Below, one piece after another: positions 1 through 5,853 of a stretch of 10,938 nucleotides of DNA. A program made the translations under genes and the position numbers. The DNA lies in assembly GCA_002493395.1 (NCBI GenBank), contig DKYS01000112.1, positions 3,272-14,209 of the forward strand. Reading direction: 5' to 3'. Every line of letters starts with the position of its first letter. Position 1 is the first letter of the stretch. This DNA is from Turicibacter sp. UBA7094 (GTDB lineage: Bacteria > Bacillota_I > Bacilli_A > MOL361 > Turicibacteraceae). The notes under the pieces are model-generated. The model saw nothing but the letters and a program-made list of their open reading frames with translations, was not told the origin of the DNA and did no database searches.

Positions 1-243
1 TATACGAAGTCCTTATTAAAGGTTGGACAAAAATTGTACTTAGAGTATGATGTTCAAAAAACAGATCGCTATAACCGGGTATTAGCTTATGTTTGGCTAT
101 CAGATGACATCGATCCCGATCATCTATCAGAAACGATGTTAAATGCTAAATTGGTGGCTGATGGTTATGCGGTGGCAAAAGAATTCAAGCCTAATGTGAA
201 ATATTCAAGTTTATTGAAAAGTTTGGATCAAACACAAAATTAA
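1..243 (+). CDS. Staphylococcal-nuclease-like (thermonuclease, SNase fold) protein, C-terminal part only
   Basis: The reading frame is open from base 1, so the gene begins left of the window and only about 80 C-terminal residues are seen. The stretch LYLEYDVQKTDRYNRVLAYV is the SNase strand-turn-strand that in staphylococcal nuclease reads T-D-K-Y-G-R-G-L-A-Y. The arginine in DRYNR corresponds to its catalytic Arg87. The following segment (LSETMLNAKLVADGYAVAKEFKP) matches the 'MVNEALVRQGLAKV..VYKP' helix and strand. SNase proteins are secreted or membrane-anchored Ca2+-dependent phosphodiesterases that cut DNA and RNA; the N-terminal signal region is outside the window. The protein stops at LLKSLDQTQN, a little before the usual terminal helix and G-I-W end. 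A strong hairpin terminator follows 47 bases after the stop. Family assignment is firm; exact substrate and location are inference. Confidence 0.85.
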   Translation, partial: YTKSLLKVGQKLYLEYDVQKTDRYNRVLAYVWLSDDIDPDHLSETMLNAKLVADGYAVAKEFKPNVKYSSLLKSLDQTQN

Positions 244-287
244 GGGATATCCGGATGTTTATTAAGAATTTTAATAATCTATTTAAA

Positions 288-330
288 AGGCAAGGTTCAT
301 CGGACGTGAAACGTCTGATGAACCTTGTTT
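288..330 (+). terminator. Intrinsic terminator after the nuclease gene
   Basis: The arms 291-307 and 311-327 pair over 17 positions with a single G-U pair and a 3-base GAA loop. Wobble pairs extend the stem outwards to 288-330. The T tract is short (TTT then ACAA), so termination may be less efficient than at the other terminators here, but the stem is very stable. Confidence 0.7.
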
Positions 331-781
331 ACAATAGCTAAATAGTACTAAAAATTTTATAAGAAAGAATACGCCTTAGTGAGAAATAAAAAAATTTAAT
401 TGTTGCCGGTCGCTAAAAATATGACAAATCTATCAATTAAAATTAGTTTTCATGCTTTTAGGATAATGAGGGTGCTTATTAATTTCTAATGTCATCTAAA
501 ACTATTGTTTGGGGCAGAGATTAGTTTATAACTAGCGATAATAAGAGTGATCCAGTTTTTTTCAAATTGTATAATTCTTTCCGTTCTTCCTTCTTTTTTG
601 TAGTTGTAGTATCATTTTTAAAGGTTGAGTCGATTCCCTCATTCGGGTACTTTTTATGGTCTTTTTACCCAGCGTACCGAGGATTATTTAAAAGCAGAAT
701 AAGGGGGGATTGGTAAAAATGTGTTCAAAAAGCAGGAGATGCGTATAAGCGATAAGATAAAATTAGTTCATGGTAGAACAT
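331..781. other. Gene-poor AT-rich stretch with degraded coding traces
   Basis: No intact gene is visible on either strand. On the minus strand, 521-664 is open without any usable start codon and ends in L-K-K-T-G followed by a hydrophobic run, resembling a decayed sortase sorting signal. On the plus strand a good Shine-Dalgarno (AAGGGGGGA, about 700-710) precedes ATG at 719, but that frame stops after nine codons (MCSKSRRCV). A further ATG at 738 gives only 14 codons. These look like remnants rather than working genes. Confidence 0.5.
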
Positions 782-822
782 AAAAAAATAGACACCCCGT
801 TTGGAAGGATGTCTATTTTTTT
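782..822. terminator. Bidirectional intrinsic terminator (3' end of the candidate small RNA on the minus strand)
   Basis: Seven A (782-788) precede and seven T (816-822) follow a hairpin in which TAGACA (789-794) pairs with TGTCTA (810-815). One mismatch and two G-C pairs extend it inwards. It can therefore terminate transcripts from either side. Minus-strand transcription from 900 would end in a U7 run near 782. On the plus strand the only thing it could terminate is the remnant region to its left. Confidence 0.8.
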
Positions 823-858
823 AGTGTAAATTAGCATAATGATATAAGAAAACAGGGA

Positions 859-891
859 AGAAATCTAATGTTAGGGGGGAATTAGATTTCT
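859..891 (-). repeat. Perfect 11-bp inverted repeat with C6 loop (G6 on plus strand)
   Basis: AGAAATCTAAT (859-869) and ATTAGATTTCT (881-891) are exact reverse complements around an 11-base loop. It lacks a T run on either side, so it is not a terminator. It is read here as the 5' stem-loop of the minus-strand small RNA candidate. Confidence 0.7.
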
Positions 892-906
892 GCCTAGATT
901 GATTTA

Positions 907-934
907 ATTATACCATATTTTTCATCAATTTCAA
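907..934 (-). promoter_or_regulatory. Sigma-A-type extended -10 promoter for the candidate small RNA
   Basis: On the minus strand the -35 hexamer TTGAAA (929-934) is followed by a 16-base spacer and TATAAT (907-912). TGG lies directly upstream of the -10, giving an extended TGnTATAAT element. The predicted first base is A at about 900. No gene with a ribosome site starts downstream before the terminator at 822-782. Confidence 0.6.
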
Positions 935-1084
935 ACATCTTTCTACAACATTAAAGGAGGTTGGCCGTATTTCGAGGGCATTTATCATAGAGGCCATAGG
1001 TTCTTAACGAAAGTAGAGAGAACGGAGTTTGGAGAAATAGCCATATCGTACGACAGGAATGATTGGGCATATTATGCGAGATGA
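908..1084 (+). pseudogene. Possible degraded reading frame, unrecognised
   Basis: A stop-to-stop open frame on the plus strand encodes a protein-like, non-repetitive sequence containing KVERTEFGEIAISYDRND and ending WAYYAR before TGA at 1082. It has no ATG, GTG or TTG in frame near the perfect Shine-Dalgarno AAAGGAGG at 953-960, which is left without a start codon at proper spacing. I do not recognise the family. It may be the tail of a decayed gene or chance; the opposite strand also holds a 29-codon frame (908-997) without a ribosome site. Confidence 0.2.
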
Positions 1085-1127
1085 AAAAAATAAACGCCCC
1101 TATCCTCTAGGATAAAGGCGTTTATTT
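1084..1127 (-). terminator. Intrinsic terminator of the YitT-Nudix operon
   Basis: On the minus strand the stem AAATAAACGCC...GGCGTTTATTT, with inner pairs TATCC/GGATA around a TCTA loop, begins at the stop codon of the Nudix gene and runs into a T run (complement of the A7 at 1084-1090). The 5' arm overlaps the stop codon, a very compact gene end. Confidence 0.85.
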
Positions 1128-1518
1128 AGGTTGTTAATAGGCGATTAACAGCTTTAATATCAGCGGGAGCCCAGTTTAGCTCGTGGAGTTGCTTTTTATC
1201 TACCCAACTTAGTTTAGCGTGTTCGGTTGCTGTTGGAATTCCTGATACGAGTTGGCACTTAATCGTGATGAGGTTGACGATGATTTGTTCATATTCGTGA
1301 TGGTAATTATCCATGACCGCTAAAGGTTCAATTGTACAATCCAATTCTTCCAAAATTTCGCGACGAATCGCTTCATAAATGGTTTCACCGGCTTCCACCT
1401 TCCCACCTGGAAACTCCCAATAATTTGGAAGAGACATTTGGGGTGAGCGGAGGGCGCATAAAATTTGTTGGGTTTCATTTTCTATAATGGCGGCAACAAC
1501 TTGAATGTTTTTTTTCAA
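1126..1518 (-). CDS. MutT-like Nudix hydrolase
   Basis: A 130-residue single-domain Nudix protein, likely cytoplasmic. The Nudix box GX5EX7REUXEEXGU is visible from Gly39: G39, E45, R53-E54, E57-E58, with Asp60 where the consensus has Gly. Preceding WEFPGGKVE is typical of MutT/8-oxo-dGTPase and related (d)NTP pyrophosphatases, which hydrolyse nucleoside triphosphates to the monophosphate with Mg2+ and remove oxidised nucleotides. The precise substrate cannot be told from sequence; CTP pyrophosphohydrolases look similar. The start is TTG at 1518: AGGAGGG lies 7 bases upstream and no ATG fits better. It is the second gene of a two-gene unit, 25 bases after the YitT-family gene, and ends inside its own terminator. 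Confidence 0.88.
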   Translation of the reverse strand: MKKNIQVVAAIIENETQQILCALRSPQMSLPNYWEFPGGKVEAGETIYEAIRREILEELDCTIEPLAVMDNYHHEYEQIIVNLITIKCQLVSGIPTATEHAKLSWVDKKQLHELNWAPADIKAVNRLLTT

Positions 1519-1543
1519 GGGAAATCCCTCCTATCGTTAATGA

Positions 1544-2416
1544 TTAATCATGATATGGAATGCCGTTAGCATCAAAGGTAAATCCTTCGCCAATGGTTTC
1601 GTATACATGGCTGACGCTGACAAAAGCTTGAGGATCAATCGTATAAATAATCTCTTTTAACGCATTAAGTTCTCGCTTGTTAATAATCGTTAAAATAATT
1701 GTTTTTTCTGTTTGATTGTATGAGCCCATTCCATGGATAAAAGTGGCACCACGAGACATTTTTTGATGGATAGCATCAGCAATCGTTTGAAAGTGATCAG
1801 AGATAATGAGCACTTTATGACCAGCTTGAAATCCTTCTTGAAATCTCTCAATGATTTTTGAGGCGATATAGAGCCCGATAATGGTGTAAATAGCGTTCGT
1901 AAATGATAAAAAGATGATTAATGAAATACCAATCACAGTAGCGTCGAAAGCAAACATCGTGCGTGCCATCGGAATTCCTAATTTATCTTTAATAATTTTG
2001 GCAATAATATCAACGCCTCCAGTGGTTCCACCGGCATTAAAAATAATTCCTAATCCTGTTCCGATTAAGATCCCCATTCCGATTGAGGCGATGATCATAT
2101 CGTTTGGAAGCGGGGGAACAAAATGACCAAGCGACTCAAATAAGCTTAAAAAGAATGAGAGCATACATGTTCCATAAATCGTTAGCCAAAATCCACGTTT
2201 AGTAAATTGGCGATAACCGATAATGAGCATTGGGATATTTAAAAAAAGGTTGCTAAGTCCCGTGCTGATTCCGAACAGATGATAGAGAATGATGGTGATT
2301 CCCGTAAATCCTCCTTCAGCCATATGGTTCGTAATTGCAAAGTTGACGACACCCAACGCCATCAGTGCTGTTCCAAACGTAATAAAAAACAATTGTTTTA
2401 ATAATTTAAAAGACAT
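1544..2416 (-). CDS. YitT-family integral membrane protein (DUF161 + DUF2179)
   Basis: A 290-residue protein with about five or six hydrophobic helices in residues 8-185. Glycine-rich family motifs are AEGGFTGI (33-40) and NAGGTTGGVDIIAKI (127-141). The C-terminal cytoplasmic domain (about 200-280) contains KVLIISD and RGATFIHGMGSY, as in DUF2179. This two-part layout is standard for YitT/YpjC/YqfU proteins of Firmicutes, whose transport substrate is not established. The ATG at 2416 is preceded by GGAGG at 10 bases. It is first in an operon with the downstream Nudix gene; the pairing does not by itself reveal function. Length and motifs are complete, with no sign of damage. Confidence 0.9.
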   Translation of the reverse strand: MSFKLLKQLFFITFGTALMALGVVNFAITNHMAEGGFTGITIILYHLFGISTGLSNLFLNIPMLIIGYRQFTKRGFWLTIYGTCMLSFFLSLFESLGHFVPPLPNDMIIASIGMGILIGTGLGIIFNAGGTTGGVDIIAKIIKDKLGIPMARTMFAFDATVIGISLIIFLSFTNAIYTIIGLYIASKIIERFQEGFQAGHKVLIISDHFQTIADAIHQKMSRGATFIHGMGSYNQTEKTIILTIINKRELNALKEIIYTIDPQAFVSVSHVYETIGEGFTFDANGIPYHD

Positions 2417-2454
2417 TTAAGAGAGACCTCCAATCACAAATAGTAGTATTCCTT

Positions 2455-2483
2455 ATTATAACAATTTTTTCTAAAATATACAA
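2455..2483 (-). promoter_or_regulatory. Promoter of the YitT-Nudix operon
   Basis: On the minus strand TATAAT (2455-2460), with TG one base upstream (TGTTATAAT, extended -10), lies 17 bases downstream of TTGTAT (2478-2483). Transcription would start near 2448, about 32 bases before the ATG at 2416. The -35 box is weak; the extended -10 compensates. Confidence 0.6.
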
Positions 2484-2560
2484 TTGACGAATTTTAGAAG
2501 GACAAGAAATGGGGGATTAGAAGAAATAGTAAAATAATAGGGAATTGTTGTTTCTTTCAT
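2471..2560 (-). CDS. Candidate small ORF (29 aa) upstream of the YitT gene
   Basis: ATG at 2560 is preceded by AGGAG (2569-2573) at an ideal spacing of 8 bases. The frame runs 29 codons, starting MKETTIPYY and ending in a hydrophobic LVLLKFVNCIF, then TAG. No homologue is recognised. It lies on the same strand as the YitT operon and its end overlaps the -35/spacer of that operon's promoter. It could be a small membrane peptide or leader peptide if transcribed from further upstream, where no convincing promoter is seen. It could also be chance. Confidence 0.25.
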   Translation of the reverse strand: MKETTIPYYFTISSNPPFLVLLKFVNCIF

Positions 2561-2713
2561 CGAATGTGCTCCTGTTTTATTAGACGAATAAGGATAGGTA
2601 CAAGTGGCGTGTTTATTTATTAATCGCTATCTTTTTCGCCCACTAATGGGTGTATTTATCACGTTTTGTCTAATTTGAAATACAATAAAGTAGGTCAATA
2701 AAGGAGTGATCAG

Positions 2714-3424
2714 ATGAAAAAGGTAGTTGTCGGTGGATTAGAGGGAAGAATGGGAGGATTTCTCGTTGAGGCATTAAAGGTTGAGGAAGATATAATGTTA
2801 GTTGCCGGAGTGAGTGAGGTCGAACGTTTAGACGGGGAGATCCCTATTTATAATGATATTAATAAGGTGATTGCGGAGGTAGAATTTGACGTTTATGTCG
2901 ATTTTACGGTGTATACATTTGCGAAAGAGGCAGCAGAAGCAATGTTAAAAGCAGGGAAAGAAATCGTGATTGGAACGACAGGTTTTAATAAAGAAGATGT
3001 AGATTATTTAAAAGAGGTAGCGAATGAGTATGGTGGAAAAGGGGTCATTGCACCTAATTTTTCTATCGGCGCGATCTTAATTAATAAATTTACAGAGATT
3101 TGTTCGCATTATTTTGATAACTTTGAGATTGTTGAGTATCATCATGTGAATAAGAAAGATCAGCCTTCAGGAACTGCAACGTATATCGCGAATACGCTTG
3201 ATTGTGCCCTTAAACGTAAGCTAGCCTCAACCCATGTTCATAGTGTTCGTATGCCGGGTGTGTTGGCAAAACATCAGGTATTAGTGAGTGATGAACATCA
3301 GACGTTAGAGTTGATTCATCAATCGAATAGTCGGCACTCTTTTGAAAAGGGGATTATTCTGGCCATTCGAAAAGTTAGCGAATTAGATGGGCTCGTTTAC
3401 GGGTTACAACATTTATTAGATTAA
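2714..3424 (+). CDS. dapB: 4-hydroxy-tetrahydrodipicolinate reductase
   Basis: DapB makes tetrahydrodipicolinate with NAD(P)H in the diaminopimelate/lysine pathway, supplying peptidoglycan cross-link precursors in the cytoplasm. Visible in order: nucleotide-binding loop GLEGRMG (8-14), DFT (63-65), GTTG (87-90), APNFSIGA (113-120), and the active-site segment EYHHVNKKDQPSGTA (141-155). In that segment His143 and Lys147 match E. coli His159 and Lys163, and SGT binds substrate. The C-terminal SVRMPGV...GIILAIRKV region is standard. At 236 residues it is shorter than the roughly 267 of Bacillus, mainly in the loop after the first Rossmann strands. AAGGAG sits 7 bases before the ATG. The gene is monocistronic, ending at its own terminator; no other lysine-pathway gene is adjacent. 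A weak TACAAT at 2681-2686 may be its -10, without a clear -35. Confidence 0.95.
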   Translation: MKKVVVGGLEGRMGGFLVEALKVEEDIMLVAGVSEVERLDGEIPIYNDINKVIAEVEFDVYVDFTVYTFAKEAAEAMLKAGKEIVIGTTGFNKEDVDYLKEVANEYGGKGVIAPNFSIGAILINKFTEICSHYFDNFEIVEYHHVNKKDQPSGTATYIANTLDCALKRKLASTHVHSVRMPGVLAKHQVLVSDEHQTLELIHQSNSRHSFEKGIILAIRKVSELDGLVYGLQHLLD

Positions 3425-3448
3425 ACCTTCCATGGGGAAGGTTTTTTT
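3423..3448 (+). terminator. dapB intrinsic terminator
   Basis: AAACCTTCC (3423-3431) pairs with GGAAGGTTT (3436-3444) around an ATGG loop and continues into a T run to 3448. It starts within the dapB stop codon. Confidence 0.92.
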
Positions 3449-3459
3449 ATGAGAAAAAG

Positions 3460-3489
3460 TTGATTATAAGCTTTAATCTTAAGTATAAT
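3460..3489 (+). promoter_or_regulatory. Promoter of the cca-ypmB-dnaD-nth operon
   Basis: TTGATT (3460-3465), an 18-base spacer and a perfect TATAAT (3484-3489) predict a start at about 3496, some 28 bases before the cca ATG. It lies immediately after the dapB terminator, supporting separate transcription of dapB and cca. Confidence 0.7.
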
Positions 3490-3523
3490 AAGAAGAGTAT
3501 AAATTGGAGATGGAGTGTGTATC

Positions 3524-4681
3524 ATGGACTTGTTAGCAGCAGGTAAAAGGGTCTTACAAACATTGAATGAGGCCGGGTATGAAGCTTATTTTGTCGGAGG
3601 GATGGTCCGAGATCAATTGATTGGGCGCCCAATTTATGATATAGATATTACAACGTCCGCTACTCCGAGCGTAGTCATGTCTTTGTTTGAAAAGACAGTG
3701 GCAACAGGATTAAAGCATGGCACGGTGACCGTGATGATAGATAAAATTCCAGTAGAAGTGACAACGTTTAGAATAGAAAGTACGTATGTGGATTACCGCC
3801 GCCCATTAGAAGTTCAGTTCACTCAGTCGCTTGATGAGGATTTAAGAAGGCGCGATTTTACGATGAACGCCATTGCGATGGATCAAAACGGCTGTCTTCA
3901 TGACCCCATGGGAGGGCTTATGGACCTTAAACAGGGACGAATCGTTTGCGTCGGACAACCCGCTGAGCGGTTTTGCGAGGATCCTTTGCGAATCTTACGA
4001 GGTGTTCGTTTTGTTGCTAAACTCGGATTTTCAATAGAAAAAGAGACGCTAGCCGCCATGAAAGAAGCTAGCTCGTTATTAGAACGGATTTCAAAGGAAC
4101 GCATAAAAAAAGAACTTGAGGGAATGGTTCAAGGCGATTTTTTTGAAAAGGCCATAAACGACGCTTATGAGATTGATTTAATGTCGGCTATTCCTTCCTT
4201 TGAGGGGCTAAACCGTTACAGGTACTATTGTTTTCAGGCGTTGACTGATCCGATTTTATTGTTTGCCTTGGCTGGATTAAACCGTGAGAGTTTAACGGAA
4301 TATTTTTCTTCCTGGCCTTTTTCGCGTGTCGAACGTAAGTGTATTGAGGTTTTATGCCAGGCGGTCCATCAATCGATGGAGATGCGTTATTTTACCTATT
4401 TATATGGGGAGGGTTGGGCTAGGCGATATCATCAATTGAAACTATTTCTCTCACAGACCAACTTCCCCTATGAATCCGTTCAGTTACCGATTACAGATCG
4501 ACGTCAATTAGCTATTGATGGCAAGATGATTACCAAAATTATTGACCGTCCGAAGGGACCGTGGATTCAAGAGTTACTAAGGAAACTAGAATATCTCGTC
4601 GTGATGAATCAGATGGAAAATAAGACAGAAACGTTGGTTGAGTATGTAAAGCAGGAGATGGAAGGAGTCAACTATGAATAA
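3524..4681 (+). CDS. cca: CCA-adding tRNA nucleotidyltransferase (class II)
   Basis: Adds or repairs the 3'-CCA end of tRNAs using CTP and ATP, without a nucleic acid template. Residues are numbered from ATG 3524 (385 aa). Visible: the head-domain signature GGMVRD (25-30), metal-binding DxD at Asp39 and Asp41 (YDIDIT), RRRDFTMNAIA (108-118), the nucleotide-selecting EDxxR motif (E152, D153, R156; EDPLRILRGVRF), and the neck segment KERIKKELEGM. The body and tail helices are more divergent. Length fits Bacillus-type enzymes. ATG 3524 is preferred because TGGAG lies 8 bases upstream and it aligns with family starts; a GTG at 3515 in the same frame is an alternative start. First gene of the operon; its stop overlaps the start of the next gene by 8 bases, implying translational coupling. 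Confidence 0.95.
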   Translation: MDLLAAGKRVLQTLNEAGYEAYFVGGMVRDQLIGRPIYDIDITTSATPSVVMSLFEKTVATGLKHGTVTVMIDKIPVEVTTFRIESTYVDYRRPLEVQFTQSLDEDLRRRDFTMNAIAMDQNGCLHDPMGGLMDLKQGRIVCVGQPAERFCEDPLRILRGVRFVAKLGFSIEKETLAAMKEASSLLERISKERIKKELEGMVQGDFFEKAINDAYEIDLMSAIPSFEGLNRYRYYCFQALTDPILLFALAGLNRESLTEYFSSWPFSRVERKCIEVLCQAVHQSMEMRYFTYLYGEGWARRYHQLKLFLSQTNFPYESVQLPITDRRQLAIDGKMITKIIDRPKGPWIQELLRKLEYLVVMNQMENKTETLVEYVKQEMEGVNYE

Positions 4682-5150
4682 AAAAAATAAGTGGTTAAAG
4701 CGGAGCGTCCTTTTAATTATCGTTCTTTTGGCGATAGGGGTAATTTCATTTACATCCTATGTGTTAACGTATGATAAGCAGTTGCTGACGTATCAAAAGT
4801 CGTTAGCTAAATTACCGGAAGTTGAAAAGGTGTTAGAAATTTCACAGTATAATGGAGAAGAGCAGTATTATGTGGCGAAGGTTCAACTAACATCAGGTAA
4901 AGAGTATTATTATTTTATTAATGATAATACGGTGAAAGTGAGTTGTGAAGTTAACGAGTTAATCACTAAAAAACAGGTTGAGGAAAAGGTTGCGTCTTTA
5001 GTTGACCAGGGCGTGATTAAACATTATTATTTAGGTGTTTATGATGAGGTGCCAGTCTATGAGGTGCTTGTTTCGGACGATAAAGCGGATTACTATGTTA
5101 TTATGGATGCAAATAGTGCAGAGGTATTATTACAATTTAAAGCGAAATAG
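4674..5150 (+). CDS. tseB: YpmB/TseB-like membrane-anchored protein (DUF5590)
   Basis: A 158-residue protein with a lysine-rich N terminus (residues 1-10), one transmembrane helix (about 11-31) and an extracytoplasmic domain of two PepSY/cystatin-like repeats. The first repeat includes EEQYYVAKVQLTSGKEYYYF (62-81); the second includes VPVYEVLVSDDKADYYVIMD (126-145). This architecture and its place between cca and dnaD match YpmB of Bacillus subtilis (ypmB-aspB-asnS-dnaD-nth). That protein was renamed TseB and linked to control of the elongation transpeptidase PBP2A. Sequence identity to that protein is modest, so function by synteny and fold is inference. AAGGAG is 6 bases before the ATG, inside the end of cca. 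Its single cysteine (Cys91) is not in a lipobox, so it is not a lipoprotein. Confidence 0.75.
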   Translation: MNKKNKWLKRSVLLIIVLLAIGVISFTSYVLTYDKQLLTYQKSLAKLPEVEKVLEISQYNGEEQYYVAKVQLTSGKEYYYFINDNTVKVSCEVNELITKKQVEEKVASLVDQGVIKHYYLGVYDEVPVYEVLVSDDKADYYVIMDANSAEVLLQFKAK

Positions 5151-5161
5151 GAGCGATTGTG

Positions 5162-5836
5162 ATGTACGAGTTATGGAAAAACAAGTTACTTGATTTTAAT
5201 ACATTGTTATTAACGACATATAAAGAACTAGGATTGAATGAACAAGAGTATGTCTTTTTAGTTTTACTTGCCCGATTGTTACAAACGAACCCCTCAGGGT
5301 GGACGTTTAATGATATTTCAACCCACATGACGATTGATGAGGCGAATTGTTCGGTTTTATTTATTAATCTCGTTGAACGGCAGTATATTATGGTTAACAG
5401 TAAGACGGATGCCCTTGGAAAAAGGTTTGAAGAATATTCTATTTTACCGTTAATGGAAAAGATAGAAGCGCATTTAAAACAACAAAGGACGCAGGCAAAA
5501 TCAACACAACGCGAAGAAATCTTTAGCATGATTGAGCAAGAGTTTGGTATTTTAAGCCCTCTTGATATTGAAACCATTCATCTTTGGATGACAGAAGATA
5601 ATTTTGATCCAGAATTAATCAAGCTTGCGATTAGAGAAATGAATTTATATCAAATTAAATCGATTCGTTATATCGATAAAATTTTATTGGATTGGAAGAA
5701 AAAGAATGTTAAGACAGTAGAAGAGGCGAAACGCCAATTAATTGCTTTTCGCCAACGAAAACAAGCGCCAATAACATCAGAAACCCAAACAACAACGGTA
5801 GATCCGAATTTTTATTATGATTGGATGAATGAGTAA
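5162..5836 (+). CDS. dnaD: DnaD-family replication initiation / restart protein
   Basis: DnaD works with DnaB and DnaI to load the replicative helicase at oriC and at stalled forks in Firmicutes. The protein (224 aa from ATG 5162) has an N-terminal winged-helix domain (about 1-95, with LGLNEQEYVFLVLLARL) and a linker. The DDBH2 domain (about 118-195) carries the signature YxxxIxxxW (Y170, I174, W178: YIDKILLDW). The C terminus ends DPNFYYDWMNE after a Q/T-rich linker, as in other DnaD proteins. ATG 5162 is chosen because AGGAG (5149-5153) lies 8 bases upstream; a GTG three bases earlier is possible. It sits 11 bases after ypmB and 17 bases before nth, the same order as in Bacillus. Confidence 0.92.
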   Translation: MYELWKNKLLDFNTLLLTTYKELGLNEQEYVFLVLLARLLQTNPSGWTFNDISTHMTIDEANCSVLFINLVERQYIMVNSKTDALGKRFEEYSILPLMEKIEAHLKQQRTQAKSTQREEIFSMIEQEFGILSPLDIETIHLWMTEDNFDPELIKLAIREMNLYQIKSIRYIDKILLDWKKKNVKTVEEAKRQLIAFRQRKQAPITSETQTTTVDPNFYYDWMNE

Positions 5837-5853
5837 AGATAAAGGAGAATGTG

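Larger units (their letters stand above)
782..900 (-). ncRNA. Candidate small regulatory RNA (~118 nt) with C-rich loop
   Basis: Three parts line up on the minus strand with nothing coding between them. A promoter (TTGAAA, 16 bases, TGG-TATAAT) predicts a start at about 900. An 11-bp perfect hairpin (arms 881-891 and 859-869) presents the 11-base loop UCCCCCCUAAC. After a mostly unpaired linker containing UUCCCUG comes a U7 terminator whose loop carries CAUCCUUCC. C-rich unpaired segments that can pair with Shine-Dalgarno sequences are the hallmark of Gram-positive trans-acting RNAs such as RsaE/RoxS and the UCCC-motif RNAs of Staphylococcus aureus. This is an analogy of design; homology is not claimed. 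No open frame of useful length lies inside. An alternative is that the hairpin is a leftover mobile or repeat element. Expression is inferred only. Confidence 0.45.

Noticed and set aside
908..997. 29-codon minus-strand frame starting MASMINALE
   Set aside because: No Shine-Dalgarno before its ATG, and its end overlaps the -10 box of the small RNA promoter; no family recognised.
244..1125. Mobile element, prophage or defence genes in the intergenic region
   Set aside because: No transposase motif, terminal inverted repeats, target-site duplication, integrase or repeat-spacer array could be found by eye.
1914..2126. 70-codon plus-strand open frame
   Set aside because: Antisense shadow of the YitT transmembrane region.
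2574..2700. Possible lysine riboswitch or T-box upstream of dapB
   Set aside because: No lysine-riboswitch core, no T-box sequence and no terminator/antiterminator pair are visible; only a small 6-bp hairpin near 2640.
5137..5577. 146-codon minus-strand open frame
   Set aside because: Shadow of dnaD in another frame, no ribosome site and cysteine/serine-rich low-quality translation.
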